Source: Onchidella celtica
Lineage: Eukaryota; Mollusca; Gastropoda; Systellommatophora; Onchidiidae
Length of the DNA: 64,000 nt
Direction of reading: 5' to 3'
Assembly (NCBI GenBank): GCA_963931925.1
Contig: OZ007573.1
Span: 43,857,624-43,921,623, forward strand
Shown: positions 1 through 12,600 of the stretch, one piece after another
Layout: the number at the start of each line of letters is the position of its first letter
Position numbering within the stretch: the stretch's first letter is position 1
Position numbers and translations under genes: made by a program
Notes under the pieces: model-generated
Databases searched by the model: none
Seen by the model: the letters and a program-made list of their open reading frames with translations, nothing else
What the model was told of the DNA's origin: nothing

Positions 1-628
1 CATTCAACTCCTCCGCTTTGAACAGAACCTTGAAGTTAGTTTAGCAGCTGTTGTTGTTATTCCTTTTGTAATTTAAATAAACATATCATGCATTCTCTAA
101 GGTCTCACCCGATAAAAAAAATAGCAGGTACAGACTCGTTAATTTTAAAACAAAATTCATATAGAATTCAACGCCTTCGGTAAATGTTTCCATCTGGCAC
201 TTAGGATCTAAATTTTTTTATCTAGTATAGTAACATAACTCAAGACTAATTCCAATCACATCTAACTAATGATAACTGAAAGCAATGAAATTACTGCAGT
301 AACAATTAACTTGCAATACACTCTGTCTGAAAACCCTAGTGATGCTTACTGTCATTTTTAGCAAATATGAGGGTCTAATAGACAAGGCGGGACTGCACAA
401 AAGAATGCAACAATCCTAACAGATCTCTTAAAAAATCAAAATATTTCTAAGATGATTTCAAGCAAAATATTTTCACTGAATGCATAAAAATGGCTGATAT
501 TTCATTTTATAAGCAAATCTCAATTTTCATAGAAAATTTTTCCCACTGATTTTCTCTGGAAATTGGTCTTTCACTTTACGCCCGATCCACTCACCAAAGA
601 ATTAAATGGCAACAGACAAAATACTCAC

Positions 629-754
629 AACCAATATTTTATCGTAGGAGTCAAGTTTATCTTCAATCTGTTCAGCCTCTTTAATGCCATCATCCAAAAG
701 TCTCATGAGGTTCAGCACTTGATCTTCTGAGCCCATAATGGAGTGAATATTTGC
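629..754 (-). CDS. EXOC1: EXOC1 exon 6 (coiled coil)
   Basis: It encodes 42 residues from [12 protein letters not shown] to [10 protein letters not shown], matching the Sec3 coiled coil. The acceptor is ATACCAG and the donor GTGAGT. The next exon would lie beyond the left edge of the window, because no EXOC1-like frame was found in 1-628. Confidence 0.92.
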
Positions 755-3700
755 CTGGTATGAAGGAAAGTGAGCAAATCAAAGAAAATCAAACTTCTTA
801 AATCAATTTTCTCAAAAACAAAGTAAATGAAGTAAAATCACTCTTTGAACCACGGGCAGAAATAAAACTTGATAGAATAAAAAAAAAATCAGAATTATCT
901 GATTATACATCATGCTGATGTGGCATAGCATGCATCTGTCCAAACACTGTGTGCATTCCCATGGCATATTTCCGATTTGCTGTTGGGCAATTAGAAAACA
1001 TAAGGACGAGAACCATCAATGCTTTAATACATGTTATAATGTTATGTAATAAAATTATTGGAATTATGGACTTCCGTCATCTAGTAAAAAAACAACAAAT
1101 CAACAACATTCATCAAGATTTGTTATATAACCCAACTGCACAACTCACCCCATCGAGAACTGACAACTGTTTTGAGAGCTGTTCTGTAAAAACCTCAGCA
1201 TTGCTAATAGCGACCTGGCATTCAGACATCAGTAACTCTAGGTCAGACTCTTCTTTAGCTGACAGGGCTTGATAATCTTCTCCTTCCATTGATATGTCAT
1301 CCACTGACTGGGACTTTTCCCGCAAGGTGTGCGGATCTTTAATGTCTATACAGATGACAAAATGAATATTACGTCATAGCATATACCTCATAGGAAACAA
1401 TAGACTGTTTGCACATTACAAACAACCCAGTAAATGTAAGTGCTGAAGAAATGGGGGGAAGGGAATATAATATATTTATGTTTAGAAGTTCCAAAGGATG
1501 ACAGATACTAAGTGCATTGTTATTTATATCTTATCTACCATCTCTATCATACAATAAAACGTCAGTGCCTTAAACAATTTTGTCTTTAAATGCAACAACC
1601 AATGATCAATATTTATCAATTTCTATTTCCTCTCATCTTATCATGAAAAATGCGTGTCATACTTTATGAAAAACAGAAAAAGGCAGCTGTACAAATAACA
1701 GCGCCACTGAAATAAAAATAACCCCCCCGCCCCCCGACAAAACTGTAGCAAAAAACAGGTGAAATCATACTTTATGAACTGTGTTAAGTGAGTGCGATTG
1801 TTGGAGACAATATTTACTTGCAGTAACTGAAAAGAAGATTATTATTTTCTAACCATCTGGAAATCAAAGTTTACATGTGGTTAATTCAGACAACATTTCA
1901 ACAGTATATTATACTTCTTACCTCCTAACAGCCTTTCCGGAACATTGAGAAATTCTGGTCTTTGTATCAGAAATCTGTGACTAAGCTGAAAAGGAAATAC
2001 AGTAATTCCACTCATCATTTTCCCCATGACAAAATGAATAGAAATTTAATGAAAACAACACTATTTTCAGAGTAAACTATGATGTAATACACTATCAATT
2101 CTAAATTCCTCAAAAGCATCTGGCCAATTTCTTAAACTCTCACAACACATTATACAACTGTCCTGATGTTTGGGAAATTCGGCCGAAATCAGTGTCAGGG
2201 AGGTTTACTAATATTTCCCAAACAATTAAAGATTGGGGTTAAACTAAAAAGTGTCATGATTATAATGAATAATACACTGACAGTGGACAGTCGAGTGTTG
2301 ACTAATGTGTTCTCATTAAAACTCACCCTCCATAAAGATGACACAAATGTCTCTTTTTCCTCAACACTGGCAGCTGACCACTTGTAAGTCTTCTCAAAGT
2401 GAAGATCGAACTCTGAAGTTGGCTGGTCATACATGGAAAGTTTAAAAGGAGATGAAATCAAGAATCAGAACTCTTAGCACTACCAGTTTGTAGACTGTCC
2501 ACAATTAATTTTCATTCTCTCGTTAAGCATAAAATTTAAATATCAATTATTTATCCTGAACACTGAAACCAACAGTTATTTTCAGCATCCTATAAATTAT
2601 AGCATGCCACCGGAGTAGAACTTAATTCATCACCAGTTTATCATCAACCGTGAATTTATTGTTGAAAATTCTGAATGAAACTCATCTTTTTTCGTAATCT
2701 GTCATATAGATTTCACGCACCTTTATTAAAAGTAGAAATGGTTAGACGCATCTATGCTTGCATGAAATGTCAAGATTATGGAGCATTACAAATATTATAG
2801 AATATGGGTTTTTCAACAACAGACTGTGTTGGTTATTGTTTTCACACTGCATACCTTCTCTGCTGACCTGCCATCCAACATTCTCAAATCTCGTAACAAC
2901 CATGCAGTCTTTTTCTTGTAGCCATCTCCTCTATCTGACTTCTTCACATGATAAATGTATACCTTTACAGGACTCTCCATTGTGTTCACTGAAATTTTTA
3001 GGTCACAGGCTGAATTTAAAATTAAACAAAAAAACAAAACAAATAGTTTCTGATCATAATCAATTTTCTGAAAACAGCTGATGGATTAATATTTATTTTT
3101 TTCCAGTCAAACAAGCACATATTTTACAGTAACATAATCAGAGTATCTTCATGCCACGATTTTTTATCACTATCAGTAACGGGTTCAAATTCTTCTAGAA
3201 TTTCAACAACTGTTGATAATTCCTACATTTTTGGACTGTTTTAAATCCTTCTCTCAGTAGTCTCAGTGTCTGCCAATGGGCTTCAAGATTTTTTTGCTGA
3301 CCTTTCTACTGCAAAATGTTGCCAGTTAAATTGACAAAAATCAAGCACATTTGGAGTACAAGTTGTGGGTTCCATCGTGCAAACTCAAACAACAGAATGA
3401 TTGAAACTTCAAATATCACAATAATGACAAATAAGCCATATAACGCTGTTAGCCTTGTACTAGTAAATCACAGTTTAATAATCTAGTCTTCCATGAGTTT
3501 CTTTTTAAACCATCATAAAAATACTTCCGAAAGTGCCTCATGCCAGTATTGCCAAATTTGACTTTTTAATGCACTAAGCATTGTTCACTGTTAATCACCA
3601 AGCCGTGTGTCAACTATAAAAGCCATTCCCACAGGAGAGTAACCCACCAGGGGGATTCCCCTGCAAGCCCTCAGCCCCTACAGTGCCATCCTTGTGAGTA

Positions 3701-4428
3701 CAACCCCCTCTGCAGTTTATATAAATTTCATTACCATAAGAACATGCATTTAGAAGTCCTCCCAACATGTTTACGTCTTTAAGAAGAAGAGAGACTGATA
3801 GATCAGTGGTTTGTAAAGTGCTGACATGAAACCCCAACACCCTCAAACTGTCAAAGACTAGATCTAGTGCAGGCTACTTTTTTGTTTGTTTATTTTTTGG
3901 TTTCCGTTTTCTTTTTTGGCGCTTTTTCGGTTGTTCCCACCCCAACTTACCTAGGCTATTACTAGATCTAATATTAGTCGATTGTCAGATTGATATGTAA
4001 CGACGTGAGGGTCTAGTCAGTTTGTATCATCGAGGCCTTGGGCCGATGTTCGTCTGGGCGGTAGTCAGATTGACATATCCAGGGAAAGCCGCCGGGGTAG
4101 CTATGTATTGTTTTCACTCGGACTATGGAACGCATTCGGAAGTCCTTCCGTTAACTAAGGAGGGGTGGGAACAACCGAAAAAGCGCCTCTTTTTTAAGGG
4201 GGGGGGGGGGGCTTTACTCTTGGTTAGAAATTTGTGGCTGATGCCTTCAAAATTATAAATAACAGCCGATATGTCTTTGTACAAAATCTATGACTTACAA
4301 ACGGCACAAAGCAGGCTGCCCCTCTTCTTCAAATTCGTCTTTCGAGGCATCTTGGAAACAACAATCATGGTTATCAGCCGCTCGTCGTTTGGCAGAAACA
4401 ACGTCTGCTGTATCTGTTGCTTAGACAT
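629..4428 (-). CDS. EXOC1: EXOC1 (exocyst subunit Sec3), 5' part of gene
   Basis: Six coding exons (4299-4428, 2855-2988, 2327-2422, 1922-1985, 1149-1345, 629-754) join in one frame to give the first 249 residues. EXOC1/Sec3 is the exocyst subunit that helps tether secretory vesicles at the plasma membrane through an N-terminal PIP2-binding PH-like domain. Visible similarity to animal EXOC1 includes FLPNDERL near residue 11, [16 protein letters not shown] near 60, [12 protein letters not shown] near 93, and EEDxx-type acidic helix [17 protein letters not shown] followed by [18 protein letters not shown], which begins the Sec3 coiled-coil region. All introns have GT-AG ends and compatible phases. 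The remaining two thirds of the protein must lie left of base 1. The start ATG at 4426-4428 matches the expected N terminus. Confidence 0.93.
1149..1345 (-). CDS. EXOC1: EXOC1 exon 5 (start of helical region)
   Basis: It encodes an acidic linker and then [19 protein letters not shown] and [10 protein letters not shown], a highly conserved EXOC1 stretch. The acceptor is TGTATAG and the donor GTGAGT. Confidence 0.92.
1922..1985 (-). CDS. EXOC1: EXOC1 exon 4
   Basis: It encodes [20 protein letters not shown], corresponding to the segment that ends the PH-like domain. The acceptor is TTTTCAG and the donor GTAAGA; it leaves one base for the next codon. Confidence 0.85.
2327..2422 (-). CDS. EXOC1: EXOC1 exon 3
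   Basis: It encodes 32 residues, [15 protein letters not shown] through SSLWR, matching the EFDLHFEK block of animal EXOC1. The acceptor is GACCAG and the donor GTGAGT; phase is 0 at both ends. Confidence 0.92.
2855..2988 (-). CDS. EXOC1: EXOC1 exon 2 (PH-like domain)
   Basis: It encodes [18 protein letters not shown] and onward to RSAEK, the basic strand-rich part of the Sec3 PIP2-binding domain. It is bounded by TTTCAG and GTATGC and completes the phase-1 codon left by exon 1. Confidence 0.92.
3918..4187. mobile_element. Inverted-repeat element with perfect 26-bp arms (MITE-like)
   Basis: The arm at 3918-3943 is the exact reverse complement of 4162-4187 (core GCGCTTTTTCGGTTGTTCCC), with about 218 bp between them. 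It lies inside EXOC1 intron 1. Flanks are T-rich on both sides, so no clear target duplication could be assigned. It carries no coding frame and looks like a short non-autonomous DNA transposon. Confidence 0.6.
4299..4428 (-). CDS. EXOC1: EXOC1 exon 1 (start codon)
   Basis: It begins [18 protein letters not shown] and ends in phase 1 at a GTAAGT donor. The PNDERL motif is characteristic of the EXOC1 N terminus. Confidence 0.88.
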
Positions 4429-6039
4429 GGTGGGTGAATTTTACTGCTTGATGACAATGATGAAACAAAACATTCATGCAAAGAAACAAAAAATGCACCA
4501 TGGAACCATCAAGATGGTCAGTTTCTTGTATTATTATTACAGACACCCCTCCCTGACTTCCGGGACGCAGATTTTATCCGAGTTATCTCTCCTTTCCTTT
4601 TCTCCTTCTGGTTGAAAATTTCATGTAGTCAATAGCAGTCGAGAAAAGCTCGGAACCAGATTTGACACGAGCGCGTCCTTTTTACCTTGAGCGGAATCAA
4701 CATCGATCTTCTCGGAAACATTAGGGAATAATTGTCTTGTATTTGATATCCTCGAAACACTTCCTTTATTTTAATATAATTTCATAAATCCATATAATTT
4801 TTCTGTCTCAAATTGTGGTAGGCTATAATTATGTTATACCAACCTCTGAGTAGCCTATAACACTGTAAAATCATCTAGGCCTATATTATATCATGTTTTC
4901 TTTCTTTAATTCTTTTGCTATCGTCCGTCGTAATTAGATCGACAATAGTTATCATAATAACACGATGGTTTACGACGAAACTAGACGGTAACTTTCTCTA
5001 GGTTGGGTGTTGTTGTTTTTTTGTGTGTGTGTTTTTTTTCAAACCCCCACATGAATTATTACAACTTAAAACAGTGTCACAAACTTGATTAACCGTTATC
5101 AGAACAAAAAAAATGCTCATACTTGTTTTAAAGTTTCGTACAAAGTTTCACCCGCGGCTTTACCTACCAAATTAAAAAAAAAAATTTAAAAATCCACTTT
5201 TAAATTGCACGCCGCATCGATAAGCCAACGTTAGGTTTAAAGAAGGAACCAAAGTGTGTGAGATCGCAATATGGCTTGGAAATGTTAAGTAAGCTTAAAA
5301 TGTCAGGAACAATAAACAAACAATTACATTGCCAAATCTAACATTGACAACAAATAACAACAGGCAGAAAAGAATTAAACACACAAAAAATAAAATTTAA
5401 ACAAATCGAATAAAGTACGCAAGGTTTCAGTGTCTGGAAAAGACCTTATACGGTACCAAAGGGAAAAAAATGGGAGAGAGGAGGATCAGAAAAGTAATAC
5501 AAACAAAAATAAAAACTTGGCTCGTTCTGCAGTATTATTTCATACAGCCGAAGTCGTCAAGTGCTTGCAGTGTCTGTGAAATTATTTGTATTTTCGTTAA
5601 TTTTTCAAAGAAACCCTCTCTAGCTGAGCCCCTGAAATGGCAAGGAAGCTCCCGTGAACAAAAAGATTCTTCCTCGTGATAATAATTTTCAGCAAACTGT
5701 TGTATGCAAAGTCAATGTGGAAATAGCCCATTCCATGATACATGACGACTGAAATGAACAAAGCTTTTTGCGCCTTAACATTTCTCATCGACTTGAATAA
5801 CAACATTATCATACATGTATTTCATTCAAGATTTGGATAGTTGTTTAAAAGGAGATGAAATCAAGAATCAGAACTCTTTGTGATCATATTTCAGCATTTC
5901 TTTTACTAGAAATGCAAACATTCAGAAGAAAAGATTGTAAAACTACATGTATACCGGTGTTCATTGGCTTGCGCATTTTGCAGGACAAATACATGATGTA
6001 CAGTAGGCCTATTTCTTTGGTTATTTTTACGTGGAATGG
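4429..6039. other. EXOC1 upstream/intergenic region
   Basis: AT-rich DNA just upstream of the EXOC1 start codon, which should hold its 5' UTR and promoter. I see no TATA box in a convincing position and no coding frame. The stretch has several homopolymer runs but nothing else recognisable. Confidence 0.5.
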
Positions 6040-6044
6040 CAATG

Positions 6045-6400
6045 TTAATGTGTGTGGGATGGTGTGGAAAGTATGTGGGTGAGGGGGGGTTGTGACTGTT
6101 TGTGTATGTGTGTGGGCGGAGGGGGATGAGGGTGGATAGGGAGTCAGGGGACGGGAAATGGGTGGGGGTGGGGATTGTGAATGTTTGTGTGTGTAGGGGA
6201 GGGGATGTGTTACTGTTAATGTGTGGGGATAATGTAGAATCCGAGAGGGGAGGGGATGTGGAAAACTAATTATTATGAAAGAGTAAGTGTGGGGTACGGG
6301 AAGAAGGTGGGGAGGGCAAGAGGGTTGATAGGTGTTTTGGGGAGGTGAAAAAGGTGTGTAATGTGACAGTGTGCGTGTGATGTGAGAGAAATAGTGTGTG
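6045..6400 (+). repeat. GT/G-rich low-complexity tract
   Basis: The plus strand is dominated by G and T (TGTGTGGGATGG, GTGGGGGTGGGG and similar) with hardly any C for about 350 bp. Several closely spaced runs of three or more G are present. The long His/Pro/Thr-rich frame on the opposite strand is a product of this composition. Confidence 0.7.
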
Positions 6401-6539
6401 TACCATAGTTTTCTGATATAATTATGTAAATCAACAATATTTTTTTCAAGTGGTTTATACTTCTTTATATTCACACTATAGAATTTGATCTAAACATTTA
6501 CTTCTTTGTAATGATGACATTTCAATGAAGATTTCCTGA

Positions 6540-7215
6540 ATGTGGCCATTGCGGGTGACTCAAGAGTCACAGTTGAAAGCTCAGGAGCAGTGAGAAATCT
6601 AGGTGCTCATTTTAGTTCTGATCCCTCTATGCAAACTCATGTTACTAAAATCTTCCATGCCGCTATGGGAAAAACAAGAAATTTGAGAAATCAAAACACG
6701 ACAGCGCATTTATTACTAGTAAATTTGATTATTGCAACTCGTTACTTGGAATTCAAAAATGTATTCTAAATCGTTTTCAGAAAATTCAAAAAAGATCAGC
6801 CAGTTTAATCACAACATTGCATTCATCAATAGATATTCTTCCCATTATTAAGTCACTCCTTTGGCTACCCATTAAGGAAAGAATAGACTTCAAGATTTTG
6901 TGCTTTATTTTTAAATGTTTAAACCAGCTAGCCTCAGAATATCTTTCAGAGCTAGCAGAATCATACCAGCCATCATGCACTTCGAGATCAGAAGACATGA
7001 AACTTCTTGAGACATGTCACTTGGTGAAAAGGCCTTTTCTATTAGTGGGCCTAAATTGTGGAACAACATCAGCGTTGACACCAGGAAAAGTGAAAACATC
7101 GTCATATTTGAGAATAGGCTCAAAACTGAATTGTTTAGGACTGCTTTTATTGAAATGCATGATATTCCGTTTTTGGTCTCAGAGGTTTGAGGATGAGATT
7201 AGGTCGAGTGCTTGT
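6540..7215 (+). pseudogene. Decayed CR1/L2-like LINE, RT C-terminal end
   Basis: Two adjacent frames preserve the end of a LINE reverse transcriptase. The first has VRNLGAHFSSDPSMQTHV-like sequence (the thumb-proximal RNLGVxFDxxLSM block). The second has LLWLPIKERIDFKILCFIFK and CLNQLASEYLSEL, typical of the LHWLPVKxRIxFKIL segment of CR1/L2 elements. Frames are broken, so the copy is dead. The 5' part is missing, as is usual for LINE truncation. Confidence 0.8.
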
Positions 7216-7642
7216 TAATGTGTGTGAGTGAGAGCATGATGAATTGATTTTATGTTACATTTCATAATGATCATCCAGAAATAGTATTTCTTGACTATAA
7301 ACAGGGGTACATGTACCTAATTACAGCAAATATCCAAACAACCATTCATTTAAAAAAATACCAAAATGAAAACAGTTGGACAATGTAAACATTTATTATA
7401 AATGTACTTCAAAAGTACGCCATTTTTCATTGTACTAATTTCACATCCATGAAACAAGTTATGAAATGAAATATAAAATATTTTCACTGGAAATGCATAA
7501 ATGTAACCATTTACATGTAATTTAAAACACAAATTGACCAGTGTCACTACTTTCGACATAAACTGGTGTTTGTTTAAAAAACTGAAAATTTCAGTGTTTT
7601 TCCGTAGTTGAGCTGAATGAAGTTCCCATAGATGCGTGGTGT

Positions 7643-8772
7643 TTAACCCTCATCCCACATTGAGTGAACTCGTCCATATAACGCCCTGTGGGGGATAGCC
7701 AGCGGCCAGAGGGCCGATCGTTCGTGTGTTACCGATAACCTTGGCGGTCGGGTCAATCGGATCCTTTTGAATACGTGTATCATGTTTACTATAGGATGCA
7801 ATAACAACAATAGTGGTGGATAAATCCTAAGGAACCCCTGTGATATTTGGATAAAGTACTTGTGATGATATGCAGTGACTTCTATTGTTAAATAGAAGGC
7901 CCATAATCAAGAACTTTCTGCACTTACATGCCGTTTAACACGTTTTATCCTATTCCCAAGAGCCATGTGCTTGTTTTGTCCTTAAGCCGGATCATTCAGG
8001 TAAACAAATTATTTTTTAAGCCAGGCACTTAATGTACTAACCACATGTATCATGACATTGCCTTCTCCCTTCTGAACTATGCAAAGGTTCCAAGTACTAT
8101 GATGTCAGTTTTCTTAGCACACCTTTAGCAAGAGATTTGATTTCCAGCTCATAGAGTACATACATGTACTGAAAAGCGGTTTAATCAAAGCAACAAAATA
8201 CAATTACCACATCAAATAAAGACAATGGCCAACAACAAAGTCAGCCATTTTCTCCCAGTTTTCCCTGATGAAAAACCTACCGATAGAATGCCTTATGCAG
8301 CATGCCCTAGTTGGCTAGTATTACATTGGAATTCATTATTACAGACAGAGAACAGTTTCTCAAATACTCAGATGGCCCCTTCTTCTCATTTCACATGTAG
8401 ACAGCAACCAGCATCAAAGTAAAAGTTTCCCCAAGATTTTCCCCTGTTTGAACTTCAGACTGTCAGCACTATTACATGAGTATGACGAATACTTACGAAT
8501 ATTTGCAGTGTAATAAACGTAATAGGACGATACCATTTTGTTACACACAGCAGGGGTGACAGGATAGATAGACAAGTGAAAAAGTGTGAACAAAAAAAAA
8601 GTGAAAAAAACCGATGTCGCGGCAACTAAATAAACAAAATACGAGGGGCAGCACTGCTACACAATATATTGGTCTCCCGCAGGACCCGGTTTGCAATATG
8701 CAGGCAACAATATTGGCCTCGCATGCCACGCAGGGAGGCCAATATAGTGGCCTTCCACAGGACGAGGGTTAA
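7643..8772. mobile_element. TTAA-flanked piggyBac-type non-autonomous element, copy A
   Basis: It starts TTAACCCTCATCC and ends GGACGAGGGTTAA, so short inverted termini are bounded by TTAA on each side, the target site of piggyBac-superfamily elements. A second copy at 26728-27878 shares its whole length in the same orientation (for example the AGTGAACTCGTCCATATAAC region against AGTGAATTCATCCACACAAC). No transposase is encoded; small frames inside are not conserved between copies. Confidence 0.75.
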
Positions 8773-9369
8773 GTTACCGGTAGCAAAGGCTATCCAGGAA
8801 AAATCAGAAACATGTCCCAATTCTCTTTGCCATCGAAGCAGATAAGTGGACACCTATCTGCCCACAGTAAACCACAAAGAATGAGAATGAGAGGACCCCT
8901 ACAGAAACCATTTCAATATTGTGGTACCATAAAAGATCGTCCATATTAATGCTCATAACCCAGGCGGCAATAATCTTATAAAACCTGATGGCAAGTTCAA
9001 ATAGCTGTAATTCTACTAAAAACTTCTTCTCAGACTGGAAATTTCATGACTTTTCCTTAGAGAGACCTGCAAAAAAATCAATGAACTCCACTGCACTGGT
9101 CACTTACTGAAAGACCACCAAGTTGTGACCAAAATACCCACCATCAATGTATAAGATCTGATCACTCACTAAAGGTCACAGGCTCCAGGTAGGTGATCAT
9201 CGCAGCATTTAACTTAAATCATTCTCTGCCTCATATCAAGAGTTAGTTCAAGGCCCATATATGTCTGACATCAGGCATTGACAATATGAAGTGTGCAAGC
9301 ACATGAAGTGAACAAAAGAGTCCAGTGGGTGAATACTGATCTTCAGAGGACGGAGTAAGCAAGGCAGCA
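8773..9369 (-). other. Presumed SUPT20H 3' UTR region
   Basis: This stretch follows the SUPT20H stop codon on the minus strand and holds no coding frame. I did not find an AATAAA on the minus strand between 8773 and 9369, so the poly(A) site may be a variant signal or lie beyond the TTAA element. Confidence 0.35.
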
Positions 9370-9668
9370 TTACTTCGGGGGTGTTGGTGTTGTCCGTTTT
9401 TTGCTCTTATTTTTACTGCCTCCCTGAGCTTGAGCCAGTGCTGCCGTCCCTGGCTTGAGTTGTAAAGAGTGAAACTGCAGGGTCTGTTGTCCACCTGCCT
9501 GGCCTTTCTGAAAGGCTACATGGGTGGCTAGCTGGGATGGTCCTTGGCCTAGAGGTGTTCCACTGCCACTGGCCAGCTGTATCAACTGTTGGGCAGTGAT
9601 GGGCGCCCCTCCTCCTTGACCAGGCTTTCCACTTACAGCAATGGCAGTCATCTGTTGACTGTTCAAAA
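9370..9668 (-). CDS. SUPT20H: SUPT20H last coding exon
   Basis: Encodes 98 residues from VLNSQQMTAIAVSGKPG to the basic C terminus KKRTTPTPPK and the TAA stop at 9370-9372. The acceptor is TATTTCAG; it completes a codon begun by a single G in the previous exon. Confidence 0.85.
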
Positions 9669-12600
9669 CTGAAATAAAGACAAAGACAAGGAGAATAACT
9701 GGAAATTCAATAAAGATTCTTTTAATTCATTACACCAATCTTTGAATCTTAAAAAAGTCCATGACAGTGAGATAATTTTCTTTCTTAATATTTAGTGCGC
9801 CTTTCATCCTTACCTATTATTAAAGCTTGCTCACTGCAGTTTCTTGCTGAAGTACCATAACTTTAATTCCAAAAAAATATATAAAAGATGCAAATATTTA
9901 AATACAACAATATTTACAGAATTACCCTGTTGCACAGCAAATGAATCAGCAGTAATATTTTCCTGTCAAAATAAAACAGTGAACAACAATGATCACTACC
10001 AAAATGCCTATTTTTCATTTCAACGCAAGAAACTGAGGACTGGCCACTTTGATGAAATGTGAATGTGTGTAAATTGTCCTAACCTGATGAGAGAGGGACT
10101 GTAGGTGTGGCACCCTGAGCTAGTCTAGCCACACTCTGCTGACCTGTGGAACTGCCTGATGACCCACCAGACTTGACCTGACCCCTCTGTTGCTGTAAGC
10201 TGAGAAGCTGGATTGGTCCCCCCTGCTGTCCTTGAAACTGCAATAACATCACATCCTTACATTTAGATGACAGGACCAGGGCATGAGTGTGTGGGTATCC
10301 ACAAGTCAATAAATTTGGTAATGGCTACAAGACAGTTTCAGTTACTTGCAAAATAAGCATAGTGTCACTCTTACAAGTTAGGTCTTAAACATTTCAATTC
10401 ACAACTTAATGCTGAGAAGGGGAATGATGACCAAAACAACAAACACACTAATTTAATAGTAATAGTTTGACTCGACCTCACTGAAACAATATTCAATCCT
10501 CCCAATAAAAGAGTATTAACATTTATACCACTGATTTGTCAAATCACAAAACAAAAAATTGTCAAACACATACAGTTTGTTATATTTGAAGACCTTTGCA
10601 ACTTTTTCCACTATTATTCTGCTTCAGAAGTCTGGACCAATCAACATGGTTCTGCTTTTCCTGAGAGACTGGCATGTAAACGTGAAAAAGAAGTGTTTAC
10701 CTGAAGCAGTGGCATGGCTGTAGGTCCCCTAATGCCCTGCCCTCCCTGAGACTTGGATGGTACAGAGATCAGGTGGTTGAGTCCACTCAGGCCTACTGGG
10801 AAGGACAACATTCCTGAGCCTTGTGGGATCACTGTTGTAGTGTTGGATGCTTGACCTAGGGTTAGGAAGATACAGAATGCATTAGCAATCATTTTTTTGT
10901 TTGTTTAATTTTATACCCAGACTCTGTTTCAGCTAATTTTATCACATGTGAAACACACCAGTTTACATAAGGTGATTGTGCCTGGCTTAATATTTTCGAC
11001 TGCTTTGATAGTCAAAAGTTATTTTGTTGTGTTTGTTACTCCATACCGTTCAAAATTCAGTGCAAGTGATGAGTATGTCACCTTCCGTCACCCTCAAATA
11101 TAATTTTACATTATTTTCGCTTCATTCACATTTTCATAGACAAACGACAATGAGGGATTTATATTTTTTGATGCAAAAAATTAAATGTACATTTAATTTT
11201 GAACATATTTTCCAATGATGAAACACTTCCATAGATAAAACAAAATACTGTAGCCACTGCATCCATTAGTTAGTGAGTTAATTTGAAACTTATGAGAACT
11301 GTTACCTGTAGAAGCAACCTGTGATGCTACTGATGCACTGGTGCTGGTTGCTGTATTTGAGGAGGAAGCTTGCAGGGCTGTCACCATGGTAACAAAGGTA
11401 GCAGCATTGGTGCCAGAAGTGGTACAGGCAGTGCCCTGTTCAGATAAAAGGTGAAGTTTTGAAGAGATGCACAAGAAATGGTTTAATTTCCTCCTTCCAT
11501 GGCGTATCACGATGCTGATACACTGCAAGTTTCAGGATGGATGAGAAGTACGTTCATTCGCATTATGCCCCGCTACCTATTCTGCATCATCGCATGGCAG
11601 TATAAAATGTAGGTATAATTTTAAAATATAATAATATGACTTTCTTTGAGACAAACTATGCCCTAAAAAGTTTTATGTACATATATTTATCCATTACATT
11701 GCAGAATATGTCATTAATACACAATAAAAAAAAATTCCCATCAATCACTGCTCAAATCTGCTGATGTCCCTTTTCTGTACAATAATAAACAGCCACCCGC
11801 AAAATCTTCATTGGGCTAAAATTGGGCCAATACCACTCAACAGGCCTGAACTTAGCTGTAAAACTTGTATATTTTGTGATTTTGCAACATACTTGATGGT
11901 ACATATAAATACACAGGGCAAGGGCAGACAAAATCTCAATACCTCCGAGGTCAGCCCCAAGGGGACAATTCCCACCTATGACTACACACTTAATCCTATT
12001 TTATATTCGGCTGGGGAATATTATGATGAAAAGTGTGAGCATGTGGGGTCTGTCAGATCCCGGGGGTAAAACAGGGTTATGTAATATTGGTGGTGCCACC
12101 AGTTCCTGCACAGCAGTTCTTGAAATTCTTGTCAATGAAGAGGAAACTTACCAAGAGTCCTGACTGAGCCTGCAGTAAAGATGGGTTGTTGTTGATCATT
12201 GTGATAGGCACAGCAATCTGGGCAAGTGAGACCTGCAGGAAAAATTACAACAACATATACCAACAGTGTTACAACATTTTTCATCTTTTGTGATTATTTT
12301 TCAAATTAGGTGATGCAATCAGAGGTCAAACCACACCCTTTCCATCTTTGTACTTTCTGCATATTATATGGGATGAAAAACATGACTCAAGTATGCTGTT
12401 TACCAACTATACTGAATCAGCAAAAATGGATCTCATAAATTTTATCATTTCAGTCAAATGAGAAAAGCATATTTTTAGATGTGTAGACTATAACTAACTC
12501 AGTGTACGTTCCATGGAGCTGTTAATTTTGCACCTAGTTTGCACACCGAGGGTTCAGATGCAATCCAAATATGACTCTTTCTCAAGAAATAAGGGGAAAA

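Noticed and set aside
5884-6474. 196-residue minus-strand frame rich in Pro, His, Thr and Ser
   Set aside because: It is the complement of the G/T-rich tract; its composition explains the open frame and no domain is visible.
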